64,000 nt of DNA from Streptococcus ovis DSM 16829 (lineage in GTDB: Bacteria; Bacillota; Bacilli; Lactobacillales; Streptococcaceae): contig NZ_KB904579.1 in assembly GCF_000380125.1 (NCBI RefSeq), positions 142,550-206,549 on the forward strand, read 5' to 3'. The position numbers and the translations under genes were made by a program. Under the pieces are notes generated by a model. The model was given only the letters and a program-made list of their open reading frames with translations, did not search any database and had not been told where the DNA came from. Shown one piece after another: positions 52,741-59,970 of this stretch; positions within the stretch are counted from its first letter, which is position 1; each line of letters begins with the position of its first letter.

Positions 52741-53423
52741 GTCAAATTTTCTAAGAAAAAATCTACATCTAAATAAGTTAATTGCTTATGGCTGTAAGCA
52801 ATCTTTTGGTCTGCTTTTAATTTTTTTAGAGCATGACTCGTCGTTTCACGTGTCGTCGCAGCTAATCGAGAAATCTCCTGTATATGGATACCAAAAGGAA
52901 TCGTTGTCAGTTGATCTTTTTTGCACATATCCCAATACAAAAGAGCTAATACTTGCACCACTCTTTCACTCGCACTGGAAATCATAGCATTGCGCAAGCG
53001 CAATTCCTGAAAACTTAATATCCGTGATAATTTTTGATTGAGATAAAGCATCTGCTTGATATTTTTTTTCGAAACTTGCTCATACAAGGCCATTGGTACC
53101 ATGAAGTAAGATAGGTCTGTCATCGCAATCGCTGTGTAGTGGTAATTATGATCAACAAACATCCCACCAAATGGAAAGGCTCCACCTTCTCGGATATAAT
53201 CTAAATACGAATACGTATCCGTCTGATCATACTGCTCAATCCTTGCATAGCCTTTTTGAAGCACAAATAGGTAATCTCGTTTGTCCCCTGCAAAGAAGAA
53301 CACCTGATCTCTTGGAATACGTCTAAAACGTATCTCTTTCGCTAATTGGTCAAAGTGCTCGATGGATAACTGACTAAAAGCAGGATGATTTCTTAAATAG
53401 AGATATTGTTCCTTATCTATCAT
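52728..53423 (-). CDS. flp: Crp/Fnr-family regulator of the arc operon
   Basis: 231 residues. An N-terminal cyclic-nucleotide-binding-type beta barrel (about 1-125), a long dimer helix, then a winged helix with ISRLAATTRETTSHALKKL. No Fnr-type N-terminal cysteine cluster is present. Sits directly upstream of arcA in the same direction, like the FlpS activator of arginine metabolism described for S. suis. Confidence 0.88.
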   Translation of the reverse strand: MIDKEQYLYLRNHPAFSQLSIEHFDQLAKEIRFRRIPRDQVFFFAGDKRDYLFVLQKGYARIEQYDQTDTYSYLDYIREGGAFPFGGMFVDHNYHYTAIAMTDLSYFMVPMALYEQVSKKNIKQMLYLNQKLSRILSFQELRLRNAMISSASERVVQVLALLYWDMCKKDQLTTIPFGIHIQEISRLAATTRETTSHALKKLKADQKIAYSHKQLTYLDVDFFLENLTEAR

Positions 53424-53457
53424 TATTCCTCCGTCTTACAATAATCATACTGTGACC

Positions 53458-53494
53458 AGTATACCACATTTATTTGATTTTGAAAACGATTCCC
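53458..53494 (-). promoter_or_regulatory. flp promoter with cre-like box
   Basis: -10 TATACT at 53463-53458; TGAAAACGATTCCC (plus, 53481-53494) fits cre at all but the last position and covers the -35. CcpA may thus repress the arc activator too. Confidence 0.6.
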
Positions 53495-53533
53495 AAACAT
53501 TCCGCTGTGATATGAAGCGTCCATATTTCCTTA

Positions 53534-54646
53534 TTAAGCAAGGCCGTTTTCATTCACACGGTGCCACTCATTAATGACGTAAGTTAAGGCCACTAGCTGC
53601 ATGTAGCCATAATCATTAATTTCCTCACTAGTCTCTGTTGATCCCCCTAGATAGCGAGTATAAATCGCAATTAAATAGGGACCTTCTTCAAATACCATCG
53701 CATCCACATTTAAAGCCTCTGCTACATAACCAGGCTTTTGGACAATCCGAAGATCTGGCAAATAGGTCTTGTAATACTGCCCATCAAAAGATTGCTCCAT
53801 AAAGGAAATGATATCTGCATATTTTTCCTGATGATTGTATAGATACTGCAGAACTTGAATATAATAATCCGTCGAGGTCTTGTTGTCTTCACGACGAATC
53901 GTTGGCACTTCCCCCTTGGATTTTCCATATCGGTCCATCATAGCAAAAGCGGCATCCATTCCTCCCAACCTCTCTGCCAATGCGTAGGCTGGTGTATTCT
54001 CCGAATAAACCAAGGAATACTCTTGCATATCTGGGATAGTCATTGCTCCGCCAAATTGTCCAACATACGCATCGTGTTCAAATTTGTATTCATAAGCTGT
54101 CTGAGTAATGTCAAATCGCTCTGTCAGGGTGAATTTTCCTTCAGCAACAGCATCCACCACCAGCATATTCAACGGCATTTTATAGGTAGAACCCGCTGTC
54201 ATTGGTTGCGTTTCATTCATCGAAAATGAATGACCTGTCGCAGGATTTTTATAGGAAAAAGCTACCTGTGAAGGATCAATCCCGCAATCTGCTAGATAAG
54301 CCTGTACCACTTCCACCAAGCCAAGATGAGCATAATCATAATCCAGTCCTAGCAACTGCATGCGCTCAAGATCGGCTGCCATCACCGCCTGCTTGGCTTC
54401 CTCAGATTTTGTTAATTCTTTTGGTGGCTCATTACTTGAAGACGAGGCAATGGCCACATGTCGCATGACTACACCACTTGCCGAAGCAGAGGGAGATTGG
54501 ATACTTGATTTCTTATCAACAGTAGCCCCCTTCATTAGGCTACTCGCTCCAAATAAAACAAGAAAAGGGAGAGCTAATAAGCCTACCATCCCTAGTATAA
54601 AGTGTATTTTTTCCTTTTTTCGTTTGTCCACTCTAGCACGCCGCAT
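53534..54646 (-). CDS. Membrane-anchored serine hydrolase (class A beta-lactamase-like fold)
   Basis: 370 residues from the ATG at 54646. A basic start and one anchor (about residues 15-38), a Ser-rich linker, then a DD-peptidase/beta-lactamase-type domain. GSTYKM supplies the Ser-x-x-Lys nucleophile pair and YSENTPA the SxN-like motif; a KTG triad is not evident. Substrate unknown; antibiotic hydrolysis should not be assumed. Its start overlaps the stop of a 9-codon leader ORF. Confidence 0.75.
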   Translation of the reverse strand: MRRARVDKRKKEKIHFILGMVGLLALPFLVLFGASSLMKGATVDKKSSIQSPSASASGVVMRHVAIASSSSNEPPKELTKSEEAKQAVMAADLERMQLLGLDYDYAHLGLVEVVQAYLADCGIDPSQVAFSYKNPATGHSFSMNETQPMTAGSTYKMPLNMLVVDAVAEGKFTLTERFDITQTAYEYKFEHDAYVGQFGGAMTIPDMQEYSLVYSENTPAYALAERLGGMDAAFAMMDRYGKSKGEVPTIRREDNKTSTDYYIQVLQYLYNHQEKYADIISFMEQSFDGQYYKTYLPDLRIVQKPGYVAEALNVDAMVFEEGPYLIAIYTRYLGGSTETSEEINDYGYMQLVALTYVINEWHRVNENGLA

Positions 54647-54675
54647 TATCCAATCAGACTCCACTCATTTTCCAT
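54646..54675 (-). CDS. 9-codon leader ORF (MENEWSLIG) coupled to the serine-hydrolase gene
   Basis: ATG preceded by AAGGAGTAAGAG and a TATAAT box (minus strand), nine codons, then TAA overlapping the next gene's ATG as TAATG. The main gene lacks its own good ribosome site, so its translation probably depends on this ORF. Confidence 0.5.
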   Translation of the reverse strand: MENEWSLIG

Positions 54676-54881
54676 ATCTCTTACTCCTTATTATATCATA
54701 GTTGCTTTCTTTTATCAGCACTCTTTCTTCTTTTTAAACATTCTACTATGATATATCTACTATTGGCTAGATTGAGGTGGTCTCTTCTCAAATTTTATAT
54801 TTGTAAAAATAAAATCTTTTTCCCCTTCTTTTTTTTGACAATATGAACCTCGTCTCATCCACAAAATCAGTTTTCTGTTCC

Positions 54882-55541
54882 CTATCCATATATGAATGTA
54901 AGAATTAGCCACGAAATGAAATTGATAAGAAAATGCAAGGCCAGAGAACAAACCAATCGATTTGTTTTCCGATAAAGAAGACTAAATATCAAACCTAATA
55001 CAAAATAGTGGATAAAATCAGTTAATAGTAAGCCCTTATCCATCACATGAAGCAGGGCAAAAAGACTAGACGAAACAAGGACATCAATATAATACGTTTG
55101 CCATGTTTCTAGCCACGTCATGACCAAAGCACGAAAAACCAATTCTTCATATATTGGAGCTGCAATTACCATTAACAATAATGAGATAACAACTGTATCC
55201 GAACTACCGATAATACTTTCTGTAATTTGCTGATTTTGAGTAACAGGAAAGAGGACACTCCCTATTCCATTCCAAAAAATAACCAATACATAACAGAATA
55301 GTACTAAAGCCATATATCCCAATCTTGGCTTTCTAAACTGTAATACGTTTTGTTTCCCCAACCCCTTTATAATATAAATACTGATAGCAACGATACAAAG
55401 CTCAATGAGAATCTGTCCCATATAAAAAACAGTGTCTGATGCGGAGCCTAGAAAAAAGTTTAATACAATCGATTTTGCATAGATGGATACAAACAAAACA
55501 AATCCAGTTAAACTCGCTAATGTTACTTGGTCCTTTTTCAT
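54882..55541 (-). CDS. CPBP-family intramembrane protease, putative bacteriocin immunity
   Basis: 219 residues, about six membrane segments. The CPBP (CAAX protease and bacteriocin-processing) motifs are PIYEELVFRALVM near residue 130 (EExxxR type) and the LLHVMDKGL and HFLINF histidine motifs. It starts 10 bp after the bacteriocin gene at 55552-55731; in Blp-type clusters such proteins give self-immunity. Confidence 0.82.
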   Translation of the reverse strand: MKKDQVTLASLTGFVLFVSIYAKSIVLNFFLGSASDTVFYMGQILIELCIVAISIYIIKGLGKQNVLQFRKPRLGYMALVLFCYVLVIFWNGIGSVLFPVTQNQQITESIIGSSDTVVISLLLMVIAAPIYEELVFRALVMTWLETWQTYYIDVLVSSSLFALLHVMDKGLLLTDFIHYFVLGLIFSLLYRKTNRLVCSLALHFLINFISWLILTFIYG

Positions 55542-55551
55542 AACTAATCCT

Positions 55552-55731
55552 TTAATTTCGTCTATTCTTTTTTACCCATTCACCAGCTGCACCAACTGCC
55601 CAATTCCAGGGATTGTTAAATACAGGGTATGAACCAGCAACCTGACCACCAATGATGATCTGACGCATCTGTTGACCACCTACAACGACTTGTAACTGTT
55701 CTTCATTCAATGTTTTAAATTGTGTATTCAT
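55552..55731 (-). CDS. Class II bacteriocin prepeptide 1
   Basis: 59 residues from the ATG at 55731, which has AAAGGAGG upstream. The leader MNTQFKTLNEEQLQVVVGG is a typical double-glycine leader, cut by a peptidase-containing ABC exporter. The mature 40-mer has QQMRQIIIGGQVAGSYPV, an NNPWNWAVGAAG segment with GxxxG-like spacing and a basic KKNRRN tail. No cysteines. Under a Blp/ComE-like promoter, followed by a CPBP immunity candidate. Confidence 0.82.
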   Translation of the reverse strand: MNTQFKTLNEEQLQVVVGGQQMRQIIIGGQVAGSYPVFNNPWNWAVGAAGEWVKKNRRN

Positions 55732-55785
55732 CTCGAATACCTCCTTTTTTGTAATATTGTGTCTCATTTCAACTTCGACACCTTT

Positions 55786-55852
55786 AGTATAACCGCAAAA
55801 TGGAATGAAACTTCTTCATTGCCTGAACAGCTATCGAAACGTCCTAAATGGT
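55786..55852 (-). promoter_or_regulatory. Blp/ComE-like promoter of bacteriocin 1
   Basis: Direct repeats ACCATTTAGGACGTT (55852-55838) and GCTGTTCAGGCAATG (55831-55817), 21 bp apart start to start, then TATACT (55791-55786). The 21-bp period and core fit LytTR regulators such as ComE and BlpR. Confidence 0.75.
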
Positions 55853-55876
55853 CTCATTAATATTAATGAAAACTAA

Positions 55877-56050
55877 TAGAATAGCTACGGTAATAAAAAC
55901 GGCAATCCACTCAAAAATCCATGCAATAGAATTGGGTAGTGGATGCAATAATTGGTTTTCTTATAGTAGAATGCAAATAATAATCCTAGAATGAGATAAG
56001 TCAGGAAATCGGTTAGCATTAAACCACGCCATAAGACGTGACTCAGATTT
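55877..56050 (-). pseudogene. C-terminal fragment of a CPBP immunity gene
   Basis: About 170 bp almost identical to the 3' end of the CPBP gene at 56910-57560. It translates without interruption into SHVLWRGLMLTDFLTYLILG and on to a stop after SGLPFLLP, but there is no start or N-terminal part. Its upstream edge abuts the immunity gene at 56080. Confidence 0.8.
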
Positions 56051-56079
56051 TGTAAAGTCTTTTGTTTCGTATTTGCATA

Positions 56080-56394
56080 TTATTTGAACAATCCAGACAG
56101 ACTCATTGCAATCATTTGTAGAAATGAAAGTTTCCCCCTGTATTTAGAAGGTGAATTGGCAATCCAAACTCCAAAGTCAATAACAGATTTAGGAGCTGAG
56201 TAATGATGCGTCATCAAATACAATGAGATTGTTTGACTAAGATTTGCAGAAAATCTTATCAAATCATATTCTTTCGTCAAATCATAGACTTCTGTCAACT
56301 TATTTTGAAACATCTCTTTCAATTCCGGTATTTGATTTACACTTTTGTCTGCAACAAGCAATTCCAATCTTTTTATTAATTCTGCTTTCATCAT
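56080..56394 (-). CDS. Pediocin-type bacteriocin immunity protein (EntA-immunity-like)
   Basis: 104 residues from ATG 56394, no membrane segment, all-helical pattern (KAELIKRLELLVAD, IPELKEMFQNKLTEVY). Size and pattern fit the four-helix immunity proteins of class IIa bacteriocins. Its start overlaps the stop of bacteriocin 2 as ATGA, so both are made together. Confidence 0.75.
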   Translation of the reverse strand: MMKAELIKRLELLVADKSVNQIPELKEMFQNKLTEVYDLTKEYDLIRFSANLSQTISLYLMTHHYSAPKSVIDFGVWIANSPSKYRGKLSFLQMIAMSLSGLFK

Positions 56395-56624
56395 GGAATA
56401 ATAACTCCAAAACCTGGTCTTGGATGCCAAGGGCCATAATTCACCCAACCATTACCAATCACTTGGGCAGTATACCCCCACAATTCCTTCTGATCTGCCG
56501 AACATTTTGCTCTACCATTCACATCTCTACAATAGATACCAGGAGCAACCTTACCTCCACCTTGAATACCCGCAAGCATCTCAGTATCCATCTCCTCAAA
56601 CTGTTCCATTATGTTTGTATTCAT
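56391..56624 (-). CDS. Class II (divergent pediocin-like) bacteriocin prepeptide 2
   Basis: 77 residues. Double-glycine leader (about 1-23, ending MLAGIQGG), mature peptide of about 54 residues with two cysteines in YCRDVNGRAKCSAD, a pediocin-box-like spacing, then GNGWVNYGPW and a Pro-rich tail. It lacks the canonical YGNGV. The EntA-like immunity gene next to it supports the class IIa relation. Promoter is a duplicate of that of bacteriocin 1. Confidence 0.8.
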   Translation of the reverse strand: MNTNIMEQFEEMDTEMLAGIQGGGKVAPGIYCRDVNGRAKCSADQKELWGYTAQVIGNGWVNYGPWHPRPGFGVIIP

Positions 56625-56677
56625 CTCGGATACCTCCTTTTTGTAATATTGTGCCTCGTTGCAACTTTGACATATGT

Positions 56678-56744
56678 AGTATAACTGAAAAATAGAACGC
56701 TACTTCTTCATTTCCTGAATGGTCATTGAAATGTCCTAAATGGT
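56678..56744 (-). promoter_or_regulatory. Blp/ComE-like promoter of bacteriocin 2
   Basis: Direct repeats ACCATTTAGGACATT (56744-56730) and ACCATTCAGGAAATG (56723-56709), 21 bp period, then TATACT (56683-56678). Better conserved than the copy at 55786-55852. Confidence 0.8.
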
Positions 56745-56812
56745 CTTAAAATGAAATAACACCTCTCAAGATACTGTAATTTCTGTTTTCAGAATGATAA
56801 CAAAGTAAATAA

Positions 56813-56909
56813 CTAATAGTTCTTTTTATTATGCTCATTTACCATACCAACAGCACCAGCAATCCCATCACTCCAATGATTAGCAACTAATGAACTTAGA
56901 ATAGCTACC
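56813..56909 (-). pseudogene. C-terminal fragment of a bacteriocin structural gene
   Basis: Directly after the stop of the CPBP gene, an open frame reads VANHWSDGIAGAVGMVNE, ending HNKKNY. It is short, Gly/Ala-rich with an aromatic patch and a basic tail like mature class II peptides, but has no leader or start. Confidence 0.5.
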
Positions 56910-57560
56910 CTATATAAAAAACGGTAATCCATTCAAAAATCCATGCAGTAGAATTGGATAGTAAATGCAATCATTGGTTTTTCTATAATAGAGCGCAAAC
57001 AATAATCCTGGAATGAGATAAGTCAGGAAATCGGTTAGCAATAAACCACGCCATAAGACGTGACTCAGAGCAAACAGCAAAGCTGAAACAACGACATCTA
57101 TATAATATTTCTTCAAAAACGCTAGGGCAGTCATGACTACTCCACGATATACTATTTCTTCTAAGAGTGGCCCTATAACTACAGTAGATAAAATAAAGAA
57201 CAGCTGCATAACTTGATCATAAGGATTATAAGACTCCATCAGCGCAGTCTGATTTCTTGTTTGAGGAAAATGAGTAACTACAAAAATATTCCATGCTAAA
57301 ATAAGTATTAGAAATAAGAAAAAATAACCAATATAGGAAGCTTTGTATTGGAATTTAAATATCTCCTTCGTTCCATATTTCCACATAGTCCAAACCGAAA
57401 GTGCAACAACAATTATTTCCAGTCCTAGAACAGTCAATTCATAGGGAATATCAGGTAAATGATAGACAAAATCAAGACGTAAAATAACATCAATCATGAC
57501 TAAAGTACACCACAATATGAGACATGTTAGACAATAAAAATGTAATTTGGTTTTCTTCAA
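56910..57560 (-). CDS. CPBP-family intramembrane protease, putative bacteriocin immunity 2
   Basis: 216 residues from a TTG start with AAGGAGG at good spacing. About six membrane segments; motifs PLLEEIVYRGVVM near residue 135, LSHVLWRGLLL and LLHGFLN match the CPBP family. Its 3' end is repeated as a fragment at 55877-56050. No intact bacteriocin lies upstream in the window; the fragment after it may be its former partner. Confidence 0.8.
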   Translation of the reverse strand: MKKTKLHFYCLTCLILWCTLVMIDVILRLDFVYHLPDIPYELTVLGLEIIVVALSVWTMWKYGTKEIFKFQYKASYIGYFFLFLILILAWNIFVVTHFPQTRNQTALMESYNPYDQVMQLFFILSTVVIGPLLEEIVYRGVVMTALAFLKKYYIDVVVSALLFALSHVLWRGLLLTDFLTYLIPGLLFALYYRKTNDCIYYPILLHGFLNGLPFFI

Positions 57561-57777
57561 AATAGTCCTCCTTTTTAACGCATTTCACAATCATTCACAA
57601 CTTTCTTCATATACGACATAACCTATTTTTCTTGCCATCATCTAAAGCTCTACGACAGCTACTCCCCCTAAATATTTATCTATTTTACCATATATTTTAT
57701 CATAAAATCCACTATGAACAGCCTACACCAAATAACTCATCTGCTGTTGTAGTTGTTATTAAAAACAAAATAAAAAA

Positions 57778-57796
57778 AAGAGACTTTCGTTCTCTC
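57778..57796 (-). terminator. Terminator of unknown upstream unit
   Basis: GAGAAC-GAAA-GTCTC stem on the minus strand followed by eight T. Confidence 0.65.
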
Positions 57797-57906
57797 ATTC
57801 TTGTCCGTTAAGAGGAGTTTAGACTGTTGATTCCTTCACCTTTCTTTATCAAAACCATTTCATCTAATAGAGGATTCCGCCCTTTCTCCGATTTTAACAA
57901 CCAAAA

Positions 57907-57928
57907 AGAACTGACCTAAGTCAGTTCT
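57907..57928 (-). terminator. Terminator after the sodA-like fragment
   Basis: AGAACTGAC pairs with GTCAGTTCT, loop 4 nt; TTTTT follows on the minus strand. Confidence 0.85.
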
Positions 57929-57935
57929 ATGGGTA

Positions 57936-58015
57936 TTATTTAGCTGCTTTGTAGAGCTCGTCAACCTTGTTCCACTCCTCAGTTCCATCGGCTAAACGCT
58001 CGATGTCACACGGAA
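57936..58015 (-). pseudogene. Fragment with a SodA-like C-terminus
   Basis: An open frame without start reads IERLADGTEEWNKVDELY and ends KAAK. Its last 12 residues match the sodA end ([12 protein letters not shown]) at 10 positions, but the DNA is only loosely similar and uses other codons, so it is not a recent duplication. It has its own terminator. Confidence 0.5.
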
Positions 58016-58049
58016 AGCCCTATGGGGCCTCTCCTAGAGGACTAACTAA

Positions 58050-58085
58050 CTTTTTAAGGAGAATTATATCGTTCTCCTTAAAAAG
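58050..58085 (-). terminator. Hairpin downstream of sodA
   Basis: CTTTTTAAGGAGAA and TTCTCCTTAAAAAG form a perfect 14-bp stem. There is no U-tract beyond it on the minus strand, so terminator strength is uncertain. Confidence 0.55.
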
Positions 58086-58094
58086 TGTCGCCAT

Positions 58095-58700
58095 TTATTT
58101 TGCTGCTGCGTACAATTCAGAAACTTTATTCCAATTAACAATTTCAAAGAATGCTTTGATGTAGTTTGGACGTACGTTGCGGTAGTTGAGGTAATATGCA
58201 TGTTCCCAAACATCAAGCGCCAAGATGGGTTTCAAACCTGACATGATTGGTGTATCTTGGTTCGGAGTAGATACCACTTCCAATTTACCTTCTTTATTGA
58301 CAACAAGCCATGCCCAACCTGAACCAAAACGAGTCGTTGCTGCTGCTGTAAATGCTGCTTGAAAGTCTTCAAATGAACCGAATGTTGCATCAATGTCTGC
58401 TGCCAATTCAGCTGAGATTTCTGTCTTTTCAGGAGAAAGCAATTCCCAGAAAAGCGCGTGATTCAAGTGACCACCACCATTGTTGATAACTGCTTGACGG
58501 ATATCTGCTGGAATAGACTCAACATCTGACAAGAGTGCAACAAGATCTTCACCAATTTCAGGGTGTTTTTCAAGAGCAGCGTTGGCATTTGCAACGTAAG
58601 TCGCATGGTGTTTGTCGTGATGAAGTGTCATTGTTTCTGCATCAATATGTGGCTCAAGCGCATCGTATGCGTATGGAAGTTCTGGTAAAATAATTGCCAT
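58095..58700 (-). CDS. sodA: Superoxide dismutase (Mn/Fe family)
   Basis: 201 residues. Converts superoxide to peroxide and oxygen in the cytoplasm. Metal ligands are in [10 protein letters not shown] near residue 27, HLNHALFW near 77 and [13 protein letters not shown] near 163. [12 protein letters not shown] is the usual N-terminus. Metal choice cannot be told from sequence. Monocistronic, with GAGGA upstream. Confidence 0.97.
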   Translation of the reverse strand: MAIILPELPYAYDALEPHIDAETMTLHHDKHHATYVANANAALEKHPEIGEDLVALLSDVESIPADIRQAVINNGGGHLNHALFWELLSPEKTEISAELAADIDATFGSFEDFQAAFTAAATTRFGSGWAWLVVNKEGKLEVVSTPNQDTPIMSGLKPILALDVWEHAYYLNYRNVRPNYIKAFFEIVNWNKVSELYAAAK

Positions 58701-58873
58701 GATTACATGTCCTCTTTTCGTTTTTCTAGTTTCATTTTATCGGAAAATAGCAGAGCTTTCAACTGATTTGCTCACTCATCGTCCACAAATAAACCTTTAC
58801 AATCTCGCAAGCAAAATGGCTACTCTATCGAGTTATCAAACACAATCTGCATTGAATTTCCCTCATGGCCATC

Positions 58874-59908
58874 TTATTTACTGGGAGCAATTTTGAGCAA
58901 GGCAATATCAAATAAATACTCCTTATCCAAACGACCTGTTTTGATGGCGTAATCCGTTTCAATCAAGGTAGTGACAACCTTTTTTAAGAATCCAATTGAC
59001 AAAGTTTTAGAATCTCTCAAAGCATACTTCACTTGGTATGGATTGACCTTTCGTCCCAAGTAAGTCGACAAGTCTGTCACCATCTGACTTTCTGATTTCC
59101 CTTCTCTCTGGAGCAATTGCACCTGTAAAAACATCCGGAACTGGGTCAAAAGAATGGCTAGAAGCTTAATTTCATCTTCTCCTTGCAAACGGAGGTCTCT
59201 GACTAGGCTCCTGGCGGCATCTGTCTGACCGGCCAAGATCATTTTAGACAAATCAAAAATATTATCTTGCAAGGTTTTGGGAATCGCAACTGTGATATCT
59301 TCTTCAACAATCACCCCATCTGGTTTAAAGGCCTGTAAAAATGCAAGATTCTTGGTCACTTCTGAAAAATCAAAATTTGATTTGATAAGGAGTTGCTCAA
59401 AAACAGCATCAGATAATTGCAAACCATCCTTTGTAATTTTCTTTCTAAAATAGGTGCGAATATCTGCTTCTTTTAATATTCCCGCTTCAAATTGCACCGC
59501 ATCTCGTCTTAACAATTTGACCAAACGTCGCTTACTGTCCAATTTCCCTGGCGCTAGCAGAATCAAACGTGTCGTCTCAGAAGGCTGTTCAAGATAGGCT
59601 TCAAATCGCTTGAGCTCTTCCTCACTCAGATATCGTTTCTTATCTGTCGTTACATCCACAAAATAATCTAAAATCACAATTTTTTCATCTGCAAAAAAAG
59701 GGAGTGACACTAAATCCAGCTCTATCTGTTCATAAGCGGCTTCGGACATATCAAAATAAGCAAAAGACAAATCTGCTGAATCAAATTCGATTTGCTGCAT
59801 TAAAGCATCTTTTGCCAACTGGTATTGCCCTGCATCCTCTCCGGACAACACTGTCAATAGACTAAGGGAATCTCTTTTTAATGTTTGAATTTCTTCGATT
59901 GCTACCAT
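58874..59908 (-). CDS. holA: DNA polymerase III delta subunit
   Basis: 344 residues. Clamp-loader subunit that opens DnaN. The YFDMSEA and LPFFADEKIVIL segments and the C-terminal ALRDSKTLSIGFL helix fit HolA; no Walker A, as expected. There is no ribosome site and the -10 box ends 6 nt before the ATG, so the mRNA is predicted leaderless. Confidence 0.92.
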   Translation of the reverse strand: MVAIEEIQTLKRDSLSLLTVLSGEDAGQYQLAKDALMQQIEFDSADLSFAYFDMSEAAYEQIELDLVSLPFFADEKIVILDYFVDVTTDKKRYLSEEELKRFEAYLEQPSETTRLILLAPGKLDSKRRLVKLLRRDAVQFEAGILKEADIRTYFRKKITKDGLQLSDAVFEQLLIKSNFDFSEVTKNLAFLQAFKPDGVIVEEDITVAIPKTLQDNIFDLSKMILAGQTDAARSLVRDLRLQGEDEIKLLAILLTQFRMFLQVQLLQREGKSESQMVTDLSTYLGRKVNPYQVKYALRDSKTLSIGFLKKVVTTLIETDYAIKTGRLDKEYLFDIALLKIAPSK

Positions 59909-59914
59909 ATTGCC

Positions 59915-59923
59915 ATTATACCA
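59915..59923 (-). promoter_or_regulatory. Extended -10 promoter giving a leaderless holA mRNA
   Basis: TGGTATAAT on the minus strand, 6 nt from the ATG, just behind the dacA terminator. Confidence 0.6.
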
Positions 59924-59937
59924 TGTTTAGATAAGAA

Positions 59938-59963
59938 AAACCGCTAGAAATTTCTAACGGTTT
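59938..59963 (-). terminator. dacA terminator
   Basis: AAACCG and TAGAAA pair with TTTCTA and CGGTTT; TTTTTCTT follows on the minus strand. Confidence 0.85.
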
Positions 59964-59970
59964 ATGATTT

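Larger units (their letters stand above)
57561..57935. other. Non-coding region downstream of the sodA-like fragment
   Basis: Contains two minus-strand terminators (57778-57796 with T8, and 57907-57928) and AT-rich DNA. A 16-codon frame between them has no ribosome site. Nothing else recognised. Confidence 0.5.

Noticed and set aside
57820-57880. 16-codon frame MVLIKKGEGINSLNSS on the minus strand as a peptide pheromone
   Set aside because: No ribosome site and no hydrophobic C-terminus typical of SHP or ComS peptides.
57936-57985. The DELYK ending of the sodA-like fragment as a reporter-gene (GFP) trace
   Set aside because: Surrounding residues do not match GFP, and the tail agrees with SodA (NKV.ELY.AAK).
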